DNA from: Erysipelotrichaceae bacterium
Lineage (GTDB): Bacteria > Bacillota_I > Bacilli_A > Erysipelotrichales > Erysipelotrichaceae
Direction: 5' to 3'
DNA: 64,000 nt
Assembly: GCA_017419165.1 (NCBI GenBank)
Contig: JAFOLW010000073.1
Span: 41,230-105,229, forward strand
A program made the position numbers and the translations under genes. This document shows, piece by piece, positions 34,848 through 42,951 of the stretch (position 1 is its first letter; each line of letters begins with the position of its first letter). The notes under the pieces are model-generated. The model was given only the letters and a program-made list of their open reading frames with translations, was not told where the DNA came from and did no database searches.

Positions 34848-35078
34848 ATGGCTGAATTCAAATACGAGATCAACGAAGAGGTCGCCGTCTTATCGGAAAA
34901 CGGAGACTTTACCTGTGAAGTCAACATCATCACTTACGGTACCGGCCGTCCGAAGCTCGATATCCGCAAATGGAACCGGGCGGAAGACAAGATGCAGAAG
35001 GGCATCACTTTGAACAAAGAGGAAGCTCTGGCACTGCTGGAAGCGCTGAAGGATCTGGATTTCGACAAGATCGGATAA
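34848..35078 (+). CDS. PC4/YdbC-like single-stranded-DNA-binding protein
   Basis: A 76-residue protein resembling YdbC of Lactococcus, a bacterial homologue of the transcription coactivator PC4 that binds single-stranded DNA as a dimer. KYEINEEVAVLSENGDFTCE, then GRPKLDIRKWNRAEDKMQKG, then ITLNKEEALALLEAL match the beta-sheet plus C-terminal helix pattern. AAGGAGG precedes the ATG. It lies 9 bases after yjjW but is probably functionally independent. Confidence 0.8.
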   Translation: MAEFKYEINEEVAVLSENGDFTCEVNIITYGTGRPKLDIRKWNRAEDKMQKGITLNKEEALALLEALKDLDFDKIG

Positions 35079-35106
35079 AGGCCTCAAAAAAGTACGATAA
35101 AAAAAC

Positions 35107-35129
35107 GATGCAGGCAGATGCCTGCATTT
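35107..35129. terminator. Bidirectional hairpin terminator
   Basis: ATGCAGGC-AGAT-GCCTGCAT, an 8-bp stem with T4 on the + strand and a T7 run (after CG) on the - strand. It ends the PC4-like gene. Confidence 0.8.
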
Positions 35130-35296
35130 TCTGAGGTCGTTGCGTTTTCCGATCGGGCTTTTTCCGGAAGGGCAGATCCGCCTTCTTCGGGAAGATATTC
35201 ATAGTTCATGATCTTTTCGCCGGCTTGATCTTCGAGAGGGCATCGGCAAATGAAGGCGCATCTTTACAAAACATTTCAGAAAATGTGACGTTTTCT

Positions 35297-35309
35297 TAAG
35301 TATTACTTA
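35297..35309. promoter_or_regulatory. Palindrome TAAGTA-T-TACTTA, possible operator
   Basis: Perfect 13-base palindrome about 35 bases upstream of the TATAAT at 35344, in an AT-rich stretch. It is a candidate regulator site for the PASTA/ABC operon; no cognate regulator gene is adjacent. Confidence 0.4.
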
Positions 35310-35343
35310 GTAGATAATTAAGGAATATATCCCTGTCGTGGCA

Positions 35344-35349
35344 TATAAT
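35344..35349 (+). promoter_or_regulatory. -10 box of the PASTA/ABC operon
   Basis: TATAAT, then a leader of about 25 bases with AAAGGAGG before the ATG at 35381. Confidence 0.6.
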
Positions 35350-35380
35350 GTAAGAGATTGAACAAAGGAGGGTGAAGCTC

Positions 35381-36898
35381 ATGCCTGATGAAAAAAACTT
35401 TCTGGATCAGTTTTCCGATCAGGGGAAACCGGCCAGTTTCAAAGAGGAAGAAAGGATACCGGTCACCAGAGAGAGAAGACCGCTCAATGTCAAAGCTTTG
35501 ATCATTGCGGCCATCGTTCTGGCGGTCTTGGGTATCTTGTCATATTTCCTGTTCCTGGCACCGAAGATCGAGATGCCGGATTTCGTCGGCAAGACCAGAA
35601 GCGATGTCGCTGCCTGGGTCAAGCAGCAGGGCATCGAAGCCAGCGGCGTCATCTTTGATGATACCTATGATTTCGATTCCAATGAAGGCACGATCTTAAG
35701 TCAGAGCGTAGCTCCCGGAAAGAAAGTCAAAAACAACGTCAAGCTCAACTTCACGCTTTCCCTCGGTCCCGATCCCGAAGAAAAGATCCGCGTTCCGGAT
35801 CTCTCGTCCATGACCAAAGATGAGATCCAGGAGTGGATCTCCTCCAATAAGCTTTTAAAGACCAAGATGGTCACCGCCTACAATACCGAAGTGGCGGAGA
35901 ACGAAGTCATCGATTATGCTTTCTCCGGCTGTGAGGAAGATTCGTTCTCGAGAGGCTGCACATTGAAGATCAATGTATCCAAAGGACGTGCACCGGCCGG
36001 CAAGGTCTCGGTCGAAGATTTCGAAAAGAAGCCTTACGCTTCCGTGGAAGCCTGGGCGAAAACCAATAAGATCGAACTGATCAAAGTCGAGCAGTATTCC
36101 GACAAGATCGATCAGGACTATGTCATCTCCCAGTCCATCGCTTCCGGCAAGACGATCAAGGAAGGCGACAGCATGACGGTCGTCGTTTCCAAAGGTGTTG
36201 CGGTCTATATGCCGAATATGATCGGCTGGTCCAAGAAACAGGTCGATGCCTGGCTGAGAAAGAACCCGACGGCGTACATCGATATGGAAAAGGGCATCTA
36301 TTCTTCACAGGCGAAAGATATCGTATTGAAGCAGTCTTTGTCCGCAGGCTCTCTGATCGATCCCGCGGAACTGATCGAACTGACGATGTCCTTGGGCAAT
36401 ATCGTCGATGTTCCGGCAAACTTCATCGGATCGGAATACCACGACAAGGGCGGTCTGCATGACTGGAAAGATGAACAGAACGAGCTCGGTGCCGAGATCA
36501 CGGTCAATCGGATCAACGAGTTCTCGGACGATATCCCGGTCAACAAGATCATCCGTTACGACAACGGCGTCTATGTCGGCGATACACTGAATGTCTGGAT
36601 CTCCAAGGGAAGAAACATCCTTTTGGAAGATCCGAAAGATCTCTACAGAGACGACACCGTGACACCTTTGACCTGGGCGGATCTTTATGATGCGAAGCTG
36701 AATGAGAATGAGGCAAGAAGGCTTTGCGACTGGGCAGAGATCACTTACGATGTCAGCTATTCCTACCTGGAGGGCAAAGCCAACGGCGATGTCATCTCCG
36801 TCCGGCGCTGGGACGACAAACCGGTCAAAGCCGGAACGTATCTGCCGGAAAACATCATCGTCTATATCGTGATCTGCGATGACAGCTATAAACAATAA
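35381..36898 (+). CDS. Membrane-anchored protein with four PASTA-like repeats
   Basis: A 505-residue single-pass protein. A cytoplasmic head (1-35) is followed by a membrane helix (about 36-57) and four tandem PASTA-like modules outside (about 63-130, 136-205, 208-275, 277-345), each with the pattern of a VPD/VED/MPN start, a short helix and an end in VSKG or SLG. A C-terminal domain of about 150 residues follows. There is no kinase domain, unlike PrkC/StkP. PASTA modules bind peptidoglycan or muropeptides. ATG 35381 is used because AAGGAGG is 9 bases upstream. The next genes encode an ABC transporter, suggesting the repeats deliver a cell-wall signal to it (inference). Confidence 0.82.
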   Translation: MPDEKNFLDQFSDQGKPASFKEEERIPVTRERRPLNVKALIIAAIVLAVLGILSYFLFLAPKIEMPDFVGKTRSDVAAWVKQQGIEASGVIFDDTYDFDSNEGTILSQSVAPGKKVKNNVKLNFTLSLGPDPEEKIRVPDLSSMTKDEIQEWISSNKLLKTKMVTAYNTEVAENEVIDYAFSGCEEDSFSRGCTLKINVSKGRAPAGKVSVEDFEKKPYASVEAWAKTNKIELIKVEQYSDKIDQDYVISQSIASGKTIKEGDSMTVVVSKGVAVYMPNMIGWSKKQVDAWLRKNPTAYIDMEKGIYSSQAKDIVLKQSLSAGSLIDPAELIELTMSLGNIVDVPANFIGSEYHDKGGLHDWKDEQNELGAEITVNRINEFSDDIPVNKIIRYDNGVYVGDTLNVWISKGRNILLEDPKDLYRDDTVTPLTWADLYDAKLNENEARRLCDWAEITYDVSYSYLEGKANGDVISVRRWDDKPVKAGTYLPENIIVYIVICDDSYKQ

Positions 36899-36909
36899 AG
36901 GGAGAAGTT

Positions 36910-38523
36910 ATGAACTTTATCAACAGAGCATTCAAAAATGTCACCAGGAGACCGTCCAAGTCGGTCTTGCTGATACTGACGTTTTTTCTGATCGGTAACC
37001 TGGTCATCATCGGTCTGGGGGTCTCGAATGCCGCGGAAAGCGCAAAGATCCTGACCCGCAAGAAGATGAGGGCAGTCGTTACTTATGCGATCGACTTCAA
37101 CAAGGTCAACCGTTATGTCGAATCTTTGACCGATGAGGATGAGATCAACAAATTCTATGAGAACTATCCGCGCGTCAAGGTGGAAGACGTTTCGCAGTTT
37201 TTATCCGATCCGCGCGTCAGGATCGCCAACTCCATCTCTTCCAACATGTGGTACATCGATTCGGAGAAGACGCTCGATTTCGTCCACCTGAACAATACCC
37301 GGGAACAGAACATGGAAGACAGCGGCGGTCAGTCCTGCTGGTATGACGAAAGCGGCGGGATGAACTGCGAGACTTACCAGGAGCCGGTCTTCTTCGTCAA
37401 GTCCAATATGTATCCGGGCATGATCGAATTTGAAGACGGCGGCTACCAGGTCGTCAGCGGCCGTTTCTACAATCAGAAAGAGATCGATGATGCAGAGATG
37501 GTCTGTCTGGTCTCACAGAATCTGGCGGCAGCCAACGGTCTGAGCGTCGGCGATCATATCCGGCTCGGAACCAACTATCTGTCTTCTTATCTGCAGAGGA
37601 TGGGCGTCGTGACGGAAGATCTCGATGTCGAATTCGAGGTCATCGGCATCTACTCGCACAACAATCCTCTGACACCGGATTCCTCCAACTGGGAATACGC
37701 TTCTCCGTTCGAAAATCCGGACAACATGATCTTCATGCCGACGACGTCGGTCTTCATGGCCCAGCTGCCGGTGCAGCAGAAGACTTTTGATTATATTGCC
37801 CAGCAGAATCCGGAAGAAGAATACTACAGCGATCCGGACAACCGTCCTTCGATCGAAAACATGGAAAAGACCATGTACATCGAGAACGCCACGCTGCTTC
37901 TGGACGATCCGCTCAATGTCGAACAGTTCGTCAAGGACCATGAGTCTTCCCTGTCACAGTTCACTTCGCTCGATGCCAACAACGAGGAATTCAAGCGTCT
38001 GTCCAAGCCGCTGGATACCTTGTCCATGTATGCCAACTTCATCGTCTGGCTCGTGGTCATCAACGCGATCGTCATCATCACGTTAGTCACTGCTCTGACC
38101 CTGAAGACCAGGGAGTATGAGATCGGTGTCTTGCTGTCGGTCGGCGCTTCGAAGCTCAAGGTCATCGGACAGTTCTTCATCGAGCTGGCTCTAGTCGCGG
38201 TCATCGGTTTCACTCTGTCCGTCGTTTCCGGTTCTCTGATCGCCAAGCGGATCGGCAATTCGGTCCTGGAGGCGCAGATCGCCACCTCGGATCTGGCGAA
38301 CGAGGAGGAATTCGGTTTCGACTACATCGACATCTGGAACACGGACTATTCGACGGAGATCTCTCTGGACGATCTGATCTCGGAATATGAAGTTTCGATC
38401 TCACCGCTGATCATCGCCGAGATCTATGTACTGGGCTTAGGGATCGTACTGATCTCCGTCATCATACCTTCTTTCATGATCATGCGTTACAATCCGAAGA
38501 AGATCCTGATGAATCAGAACTAG
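36910..38523 (+). CDS. FtsX/MacB-type ABC transporter permease
   Basis: A 537-residue protein with an N-terminal membrane helix (about 17-39), a large extracytoplasmic domain (40-370) and three C-terminal helices (about 375-400, 420-445, 495-520). The FtsX-domain signature LKTREYEIGVLLSVGASKLKVI leads into the second helix. This is the mechanotransmission-type topology of MacB/LolE/FtsX, which does not transport through the membrane but transmits force outward. It is flanked by the PASTA gene and the ATPase gene. Confidence 0.87.
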   Translation: MNFINRAFKNVTRRPSKSVLLILTFFLIGNLVIIGLGVSNAAESAKILTRKKMRAVVTYAIDFNKVNRYVESLTDEDEINKFYENYPRVKVEDVSQFLSDPRVRIANSISSNMWYIDSEKTLDFVHLNNTREQNMEDSGGQSCWYDESGGMNCETYQEPVFFVKSNMYPGMIEFEDGGYQVVSGRFYNQKEIDDAEMVCLVSQNLAAANGLSVGDHIRLGTNYLSSYLQRMGVVTEDLDVEFEVIGIYSHNNPLTPDSSNWEYASPFENPDNMIFMPTTSVFMAQLPVQQKTFDYIAQQNPEEEYYSDPDNRPSIENMEKTMYIENATLLLDDPLNVEQFVKDHESSLSQFTSLDANNEEFKRLSKPLDTLSMYANFIVWLVVINAIVIITLVTALTLKTREYEIGVLLSVGASKLKVIGQFFIELALVAVIGFTLSVVSGSLIAKRIGNSVLEAQIATSDLANEEEFGFDYIDIWNTDYSTEISLDDLISEYEVSISPLIIAEIYVLGLGIVLISVIIPSFMIMRYNPKKILMNQN

Positions 38524-38531
38524 GAGGGAAT

Positions 38532-39209
38532 ATGGCGGAAACAGTATTGAAACTTGAAAACATCAATTATTCCTATATCGACGGCGGTTATGAGCGTCAG
38601 ATCCTCAAGGATCTTTCCTATGAATTTGAAAAGGGAAAGTTCTATACGATCTTAGGTCCTTCCGGTTCGGGCAAGACGACTTTACTGTCGATCATCGCCG
38701 GTCTGGATACGGCGAAAAGCGGGGAGATCTTCTTTGAAGGAAAAAACATCAAGGAGATCGGCTTATACAAGTACAGGAGGAATGCGATCTCGATCGTCTT
38801 CCAGCAGTACAATCTGATCTCGTATCTCACGGCGTTGGAAAACGTCATGCTGGCGATGTCGGAGACCGACAACAAGCTGCCGAAGGACCGCAAGAACGTC
38901 GCCTACAATCTGCTGGAACGTTTCGGCATCGTCCGTTCCAAGGCGGACCGTATGGTCAATCAGCTCTCGGGCGGTGAACAGCAGCGTGTGGCGATCGCCC
39001 GATCCCTGGCTTCCAACGTCGATCTGATCTTCGCCGATGAGCCGACCGGCAACCTGGATACGGCAACGGAGCGGGAGATCATCGCCATCTTCAAGGAACT
39101 GTCACAGGAATTCGGCAAGACGATCATCGTCGTCACCCATTCCAACACCGTTTCCGAGATGTCGGACCACAGGGTCTTATTGAGAGACGGAAAACTCAAC
39201 GAATTATGA
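38532..39209 (+). CDS. ABC transporter ATPase (MacB/LolD/FtsE type)
   Basis: A 225-residue nucleotide-binding subunit. Walker A GPSGSGKTTLLSIIAGLD, Q-loop VFQQYNLISYLTALENVML, signature LSGGEQQRVAIARSLA, and Walker B LIFADEPTGNLD are intact, and the H-loop His is in VVTHSNTV. It energises the upstream FtsX-type permease. AGGAGG precedes the ATG and a terminator follows, so the operon is PASTA protein, permease, ATPase. Confidence 0.93.
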   Translation: MAETVLKLENINYSYIDGGYERQILKDLSYEFEKGKFYTILGPSGSGKTTLLSIIAGLDTAKSGEIFFEGKNIKEIGLYKYRRNAISIVFQQYNLISYLTALENVMLAMSETDNKLPKDRKNVAYNLLERFGIVRSKADRMVNQLSGGEQQRVAIARSLASNVDLIFADEPTGNLDTATEREIIAIFKELSQEFGKTIIVVTHSNTVSEMSDHRVLLRDGKLNEL

Positions 39210-39218
39210 TACGATCAG

Positions 39219-39242
39219 GGGAGGAACTTTCCTCCCTTTTTT
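39219..39242 (+). terminator. Terminator of the PASTA/ABC operon
   Basis: GGGAGGAA/TTCCTCCC stem with T6 immediately after it. Confidence 0.88.
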
Positions 39243-39243
39243 G

Positions 39244-39249
39244 TATAAT
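39244..39249 (+). promoter_or_regulatory. -10 box of the guanine deaminase gene
   Basis: TATAAT placed one base after the terminator T-run. The leader holds AAAAGGAGA before ATG 39277. Confidence 0.6.
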
Positions 39250-39276
39250 GGGGGCATAAGAAAAAGGAGACCGTTT

Positions 39277-40566
39277 ATGAAGCAGATCCATAAAGGCAAC
39301 ATCATCACTTCGAGGTCTTACGATGAGCTCGAGATCATCGAAGACGGCTATATCCTGGTCAATGACGGTTTGATCGAGGATGTCTTCCGGGACTATAAGC
39401 AGGAATATCGGGGATACGAACTGATCGACCACGGAAAGGATCTGATCCTGCCGGCGTTCTCCGATCTGCATATGCACGCACCGCAGTATCCGCAGCGGGG
39501 CATCGGGATGGACAGGCTTCTGTTCGACTGGCTGAACGATTACACGTTCCCGCAGGAATCCAACTATAAAGATCCCGCTTATGCGCGAAGCATCTATGCG
39601 AGACTGGTGAGGGATTTTTTAAGACACGGAAGTTTTCATCTTTCTTTGTTCACGACTTTGCATTATGAGGCTTGCGATCTTCTGTTCAGGATGTTACGGG
39701 AAGCCGGACTTTATGCCTATACGGGTCTGGTCAACATGGACCGCAATTCCCCGGATTATTATGTCGACAGCACGGAAGATTCTCTGCATAAGACGGAGAA
39801 GTTCATCGCGGAACATCTCGGCGATGAAAAAGTCCGGCCGATCCTGACGCCGCGTTTTGCGCCGACCTGTTCCAAAAAACTGATGGAAGGCCTGGGCTCT
39901 CTGGCGGAGCGCTACGGTGTCGGCGTGCAGACCCACCTTGTGGAATCCAGGGCGGAGGCCGCCTGGGCAAAGGAGCTTTATCCGGAGTTTTCTTCGGACG
40001 GAGAGATCTATGAAGCCTGCGGTCTGCTGAAAGGAAAGGGTCCCAAGATCTTCGCCCATGTCATCTTCCCGACGGAAACCGAAGAGCGGATCCTGAGAGA
40101 ATATGACGGCATCAGTGTGCATTGTCCGGATGCGACTTCCAACATCATTGCCGGGATCATGCCGGCTGCCGTGATGCATGATAAGGGTCTTAAGATCGCC
40201 CTCGGTTCGGATGTCGGCGGCGGTCATTTCCTGGGGATCTACCGTCAGATCGCCAGAGCTGCCCAGATCTCCAAGATGAAGCAGTTCTATGAAGGCGGAA
40301 ACGTCCAGATCACTTTGTCCAATGCATTCTATATGGCAACGGCTGCCGGCGGCAGCATCTTCGACCGCGTCGGAAAGCTGGAAAAGGGCTACCGCTTCAA
40401 TGCGGTCGTCGTCGAAGACATGCTGGAGGAAGAATATCATCCTTCTCTGGCGGATGCTTTGGAAAGGTTCTGCTATATCGGCGATGAGCGCAACATCAAA
40501 GAAAGATACATCGACGGCAAGCCGGTCGATCCCGAAGAAGTCTATCAAAGGCTGCTGCAGATATGA
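39277..40566 (+). CDS. guaD: Guanine deaminase
   Basis: A 429-residue amidohydrolase. LPAFSDLHMHAPQYPQRG holds the HxH metal ligands plus the guanine-deaminase APQY element. FTTLHYEAC, the RFAPTCSKKLMEGL block, QTHLVESRAE with the third His, FAHVIFPT, and SDVGGGHFLGIY with the metal-binding Asp follow. It hydrolyses guanine to xanthine and ammonia in purine salvage. ATG 39277 is set by its AAGGAGA site. It is a single-gene unit with its own promoter and a hairpin after it. Confidence 0.88.
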   Translation: MKQIHKGNIITSRSYDELEIIEDGYILVNDGLIEDVFRDYKQEYRGYELIDHGKDLILPAFSDLHMHAPQYPQRGIGMDRLLFDWLNDYTFPQESNYKDPAYARSIYARLVRDFLRHGSFHLSLFTTLHYEACDLLFRMLREAGLYAYTGLVNMDRNSPDYYVDSTEDSLHKTEKFIAEHLGDEKVRPILTPRFAPTCSKKLMEGLGSLAERYGVGVQTHLVESRAEAAWAKELYPEFSSDGEIYEACGLLKGKGPKIFAHVIFPTETEERILREYDGISVHCPDATSNIIAGIMPAAVMHDKGLKIALGSDVGGGHFLGIYRQIARAAQISKMKQFYEGGNVQITLSNAFYMATAAGGSIFDRVGKLEKGYRFNAVVVEDMLEEEYHPSLADALERFCYIGDERNIKERYIDGKPVDPEEVYQRLLQI

Positions 40567-40569
40567 AAA

Positions 40570-40595
40570 AAAGCCCGATCGTCTGATCGGGCTTT
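40570..40595. terminator. Bidirectional terminator between guaD and the coiled-coil gene
   Basis: AAAGCCCGATC-GTCT-GATCGGGCTTT, an 11-bp stem. The minus-strand T-run (T7) is stronger than the plus-strand one. Confidence 0.88.
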
Positions 40596-40609
40596 ATGAT
40601 GGAATCTTA

Positions 40610-41209
40610 TTATTCTTCAGGTTTTTCTTCCGCCGGTGCTTCACATTCGCGGGCTTCTTCCGCTTTTTCTTCGACCGGAGCTTCTTTCGGTTCCAAAGCT
40701 TTCTTCAGGCCTTCGACACCTTTTTCAGCGATGTTGATGGTCGTCGTCTTTGCTTTGTTGATGACTTCTTTGACTTCCGGTTTGTTGAAGTACTCATTGA
40801 CTTTCGTTGAGATGTCGCTCAAGAAGTCAGCAGTCTTTTTGTAAGCATCGGATTCTTTCAGCTTATCAAATTCGGCCATGATGTCTTCACCGAGCTTTTC
40901 AAGTTTGTTGTCTTTGTCGGCTTTCTTGGTCAGCTCTGCGATCTTTTCTTTCGTGAAATCGACAGCTTCCATGGATTTTGCCTTGACTTTGTCAAGGAAC
41001 TCATCCAGCTTTTCATCTTCCTGGACATCATTGATGATGCCTTTGACTTTTTCTATAGATGACTTGATAGCTTCTTCCGTCTTTTCAACGAGCAATCTTG
41101 CTTTTTCTTTTGAAGCATCATCGAGCTGAGCTTGTTTTTCAGCGAGATCATTCTCAAGATCTTCGACCTGAGATTCCATTTCTTTTACAGTATCCTCAAA
41201 TTTTGTCAT
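40610..41209 (-). CDS. Lys/Glu-rich coiled-coil protein of unknown function
   Basis: A 199-residue, highly charged protein predicted to be nearly all helical. Residues 1-60 form a coiled coil (MESQVEDLENDLAEKQAQLD), the middle has amphipathic helices of an apolipoprotein-like kind, and the tail (165-199) is Pro/Glu/Ala-rich. There is no signal peptide or membrane helix. AAAGGAGG lies upstream of the ATG, and TATAAT (minus strand, 41238-41233) is a likely -10 box. I recognise no family. Confidence 0.7.
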   Translation of the reverse strand: MTKFEDTVKEMESQVEDLENDLAEKQAQLDDASKEKARLLVEKTEEAIKSSIEKVKGIINDVQEDEKLDEFLDKVKAKSMEAVDFTKEKIAELTKKADKDNKLEKLGEDIMAEFDKLKESDAYKKTADFLSDISTKVNEYFNKPEVKEVINKAKTTTINIAEKGVEGLKKALEPKEAPVEEKAEEARECEAPAEEKPEE

Positions 41210-41468
41210 ATCAGAATACCTCCTTTAAATCTATTATATAAAAAAACGCATTTGCAATGGCAAGATTAATCAAAAATATAGCACTCGTTTATCAATTTGC
41301 GATGCAGCTTTTCCCGGGGCATCTCCTCCTTCTTTCTGCGCAGACAGCACGGGTCCTGCGGGAGGATAGGCTGTTGCTGCGCAAAGAGAGAAAGGCCTTT
41401 GTTATGAAGGATACAAAGACGACCATTTTATCGAATTGCATTTTCAATAATGATATAATGAGTTTGTT
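41210..41468. other. Divergent intergenic region with an unexplained hairpin
   Basis: About 260 bases between two divergent genes. The inner sequence 41337-41383 folds as TGCGCAG-ACAGC paired with GCTGT-tg-CTGCGCA (12 bp with a 2-base bulge), with an inner TCCT/AGGA stem. It lacks a T-run, so it is not a terminator. A short open frame across it (41257-41472) has no ribosome site and is not called. Confidence 0.45.
41454..41468 (+). promoter_or_regulatory. Extended -10 promoter of the XpaC-like operon, near-leaderless
   Basis: TGA-TATAAT (box 41454-41459) and nine bases to the ATG at 41469. The predicted 5' leader is about 3 bases and there is no Shine-Dalgarno sequence. Confidence 0.62.
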
Positions 41469-42440
41469 ATGAGAAGAAGAAGAGGCGGAATCGGTATTTT
41501 CGGTTTTATCATCATTATGACGATCCTTGACTTTCTTTTTGAAAGCGGAGGATTATTGCTGTTCGGACTTGTCGTCCCGGGCGTCCTGACAGCACTTGCC
41601 TTCTATGGCATTTTCAAGTTCATGCGGTATGTGTTCGGGGAAAGTGAGAGCAGCAGAAGTTCGGCATATCGTAAGAATTCCAATGTCCATCAGAATAAGT
41701 CTACGAGCTATGTGAAGAATTCCCGCAATGCGCAGATCGACAGGGTCTTATCCGAATATTTCAAGAACAACGTGTCCCTGATCTTATTCGACGACATCTC
41801 GATCTCCACCCACAGCGGTACGTATACAACGGTCGACAACCTGTATATCTCTTATAAGGACGAAAAGGTCTGTCAGCTGAAGGAATTCCGTTCTTACTAT
41901 CCGGATGCCTATGAAAAGGTCATCTCTGCGCTTGCCCAGCTGGCAAAACAGGGCGGCAGCGTGAAACAGGAAGAAGAAAAGAAGGCGGAAGCTTCCAAGA
42001 AGACCGGTCCGATGTCCCAGGCGGAAAAATTCATCGACCGGATCAACGAACTCAACAAGGGCTTGTCCAACGAAGAAGTCACCAACGGTCTTTATCAGAC
42101 TTGCGAACTGCTCAAGCAGATCGACATCGTCGATAAGGAAGACGGCAGTGTCGATCCGAAGCTCAACAAGCTTTACGAATACTACCTGCCGATCCTGACC
42201 GGGATCCTGGAGAACTACAAGCGTCTTTCCGATTCCGCGATCAAGGATGACGAATTCAAGAAATGCGAAGTCCAGCTGGTCAAGACGATCAAGCTGATCA
42301 ACGAAGCGCTCAAGACGATCTACAATTCTTTGCATGAATCTGACTATATGAATCTGAATGCGGATATCAACACCCTGCAGTCCTTATTGAAACAGGACGG
42401 ACTGGTCGGAGGACCGTTCAATGGAGGCCAGAATGACTGA
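41469..42440 (+). CDS. Membrane protein with XpaC-like C-terminal domain
   Basis: A 323-residue protein with Arg-rich residues 2-5, one or two membrane helices (about 8-50), a small domain and a C-terminal helical region (about 190-310). The run ELLKQIDIVDKEDGSVDPKL, followed by a Tyr-rich helix, resembles the XpaC family (annotated as 5-bromo-4-chloroindolyl phosphate hydrolysis), often found with TelA-like proteins. The biochemical role is unknown. It overlaps the next gene by 8 bases and heads a three-gene operon with an AAA+ ATPase. Confidence 0.65.
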   Translation: MRRRRGGIGIFGFIIIMTILDFLFESGGLLLFGLVVPGVLTALAFYGIFKFMRYVFGESESSRSSAYRKNSNVHQNKSTSYVKNSRNAQIDRVLSEYFKNNVSLILFDDISISTHSGTYTTVDNLYISYKDEKVCQLKEFRSYYPDAYEKVISALAQLAKQGGSVKQEEEKKAEASKKTGPMSQAEKFIDRINELNKGLSNEEVTNGLYQTCELLKQIDIVDKEDGSVDPKLNKLYEYYLPILTGILENYKRLSDSAIKDDEFKKCEVQLVKTIKLINEALKTIYNSLHESDYMNLNADINTLQSLLKQDGLVGGPFNGGQND

Positions 42441-42948
42441 AAAGAAGATCGATATGTTCAAACTTGTGGAACAGGTCGAGAAACAGAAGAAGATGGACAT
42501 CGATGACATCTTCTCGACCCTGGATTCCGTGAAGGACGAAGAAGTCCGTAAAGAAGAGCAGCAAAAAGCAACGTCTTATGTTTCTTCCGCCGATCCGGCG
42601 AAGATCTCCCGGCCGCGCATCCCGGATGATCTGGGCGCCTATGTGACGAGGTTCGAATGCTTCCGCAGCATCATCGAGCACGTCTCCTACGGTACGCAGA
42701 ACGTCAACGCCTATGTCGAAGGCCACAAGGATGCCCTGGAGAAGTACTATACCGATGCCTATCAGAACCGCAAGGACCTTTATGTCATCGAAGCGCGGGT
42801 CTCCGATGAGCTCAATCGCAGCAATTCTCATTCCGCTCTTTACGACAAGGGCTATTACGACGGGCTTTCCTATGTGCTCAAGGCACTCAAGCGATCCAAG
42901 GAACTGCTGATGACCAAGGTCAACAGCGAGATCATGAAACATCTGTAA
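42433..42948 (+). CDS. Hypothetical protein between the XpaC-like and AAA+ genes
   Basis: A 171-residue soluble, mostly helical protein. It starts MTEKKIDMFKLVEQVEKQKK with an acidic linker, followed by a compact domain (about 60-170) containing RFECFRSIIEHVSYG and YYDGLSYVLKALKRSKELL. I recognise no family. It overlaps the upstream gene, and the ATPase gene starts 4 bases after its stop without an obvious ribosome site, so all three are probably coupled and may work as one complex. ATG 42433 is set by spacing; ATG 42421 is also in frame. Confidence 0.62.
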   Translation: MTEKKIDMFKLVEQVEKQKKMDIDDIFSTLDSVKDEEVRKEEQQKATSYVSSADPAKISRPRIPDDLGAYVTRFECFRSIIEHVSYGTQNVNAYVEGHKDALEKYYTDAYQNRKDLYVIEARVSDELNRSNSHSALYDKGYYDGLSYVLKALKRSKELLMTKVNSEIMKHL

Positions 42949-42951
42949 ATT

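Larger units (their letters stand above)
35079..35380. other. Intergenic stretch of about 300 bases
   Basis: It contains a hairpin at 35107-35126, a 13-base palindrome at 35297-35309 and the promoter at 35344. Between 35130 and 35290 I recognise no gene. The minus strand has short overlapping open frames (for example from about 35273) that end at the hairpin, which would be a strong terminator in that direction, but they lack a ribosome site. Confidence 0.5.

Noticed and set aside
41257..41472. Short open frame of 71 codons in the divergent region
   Set aside because: No ribosome site; it runs across the hairpin at 41337-41383 and the promoter at 41454, and its composition is not protein-like.
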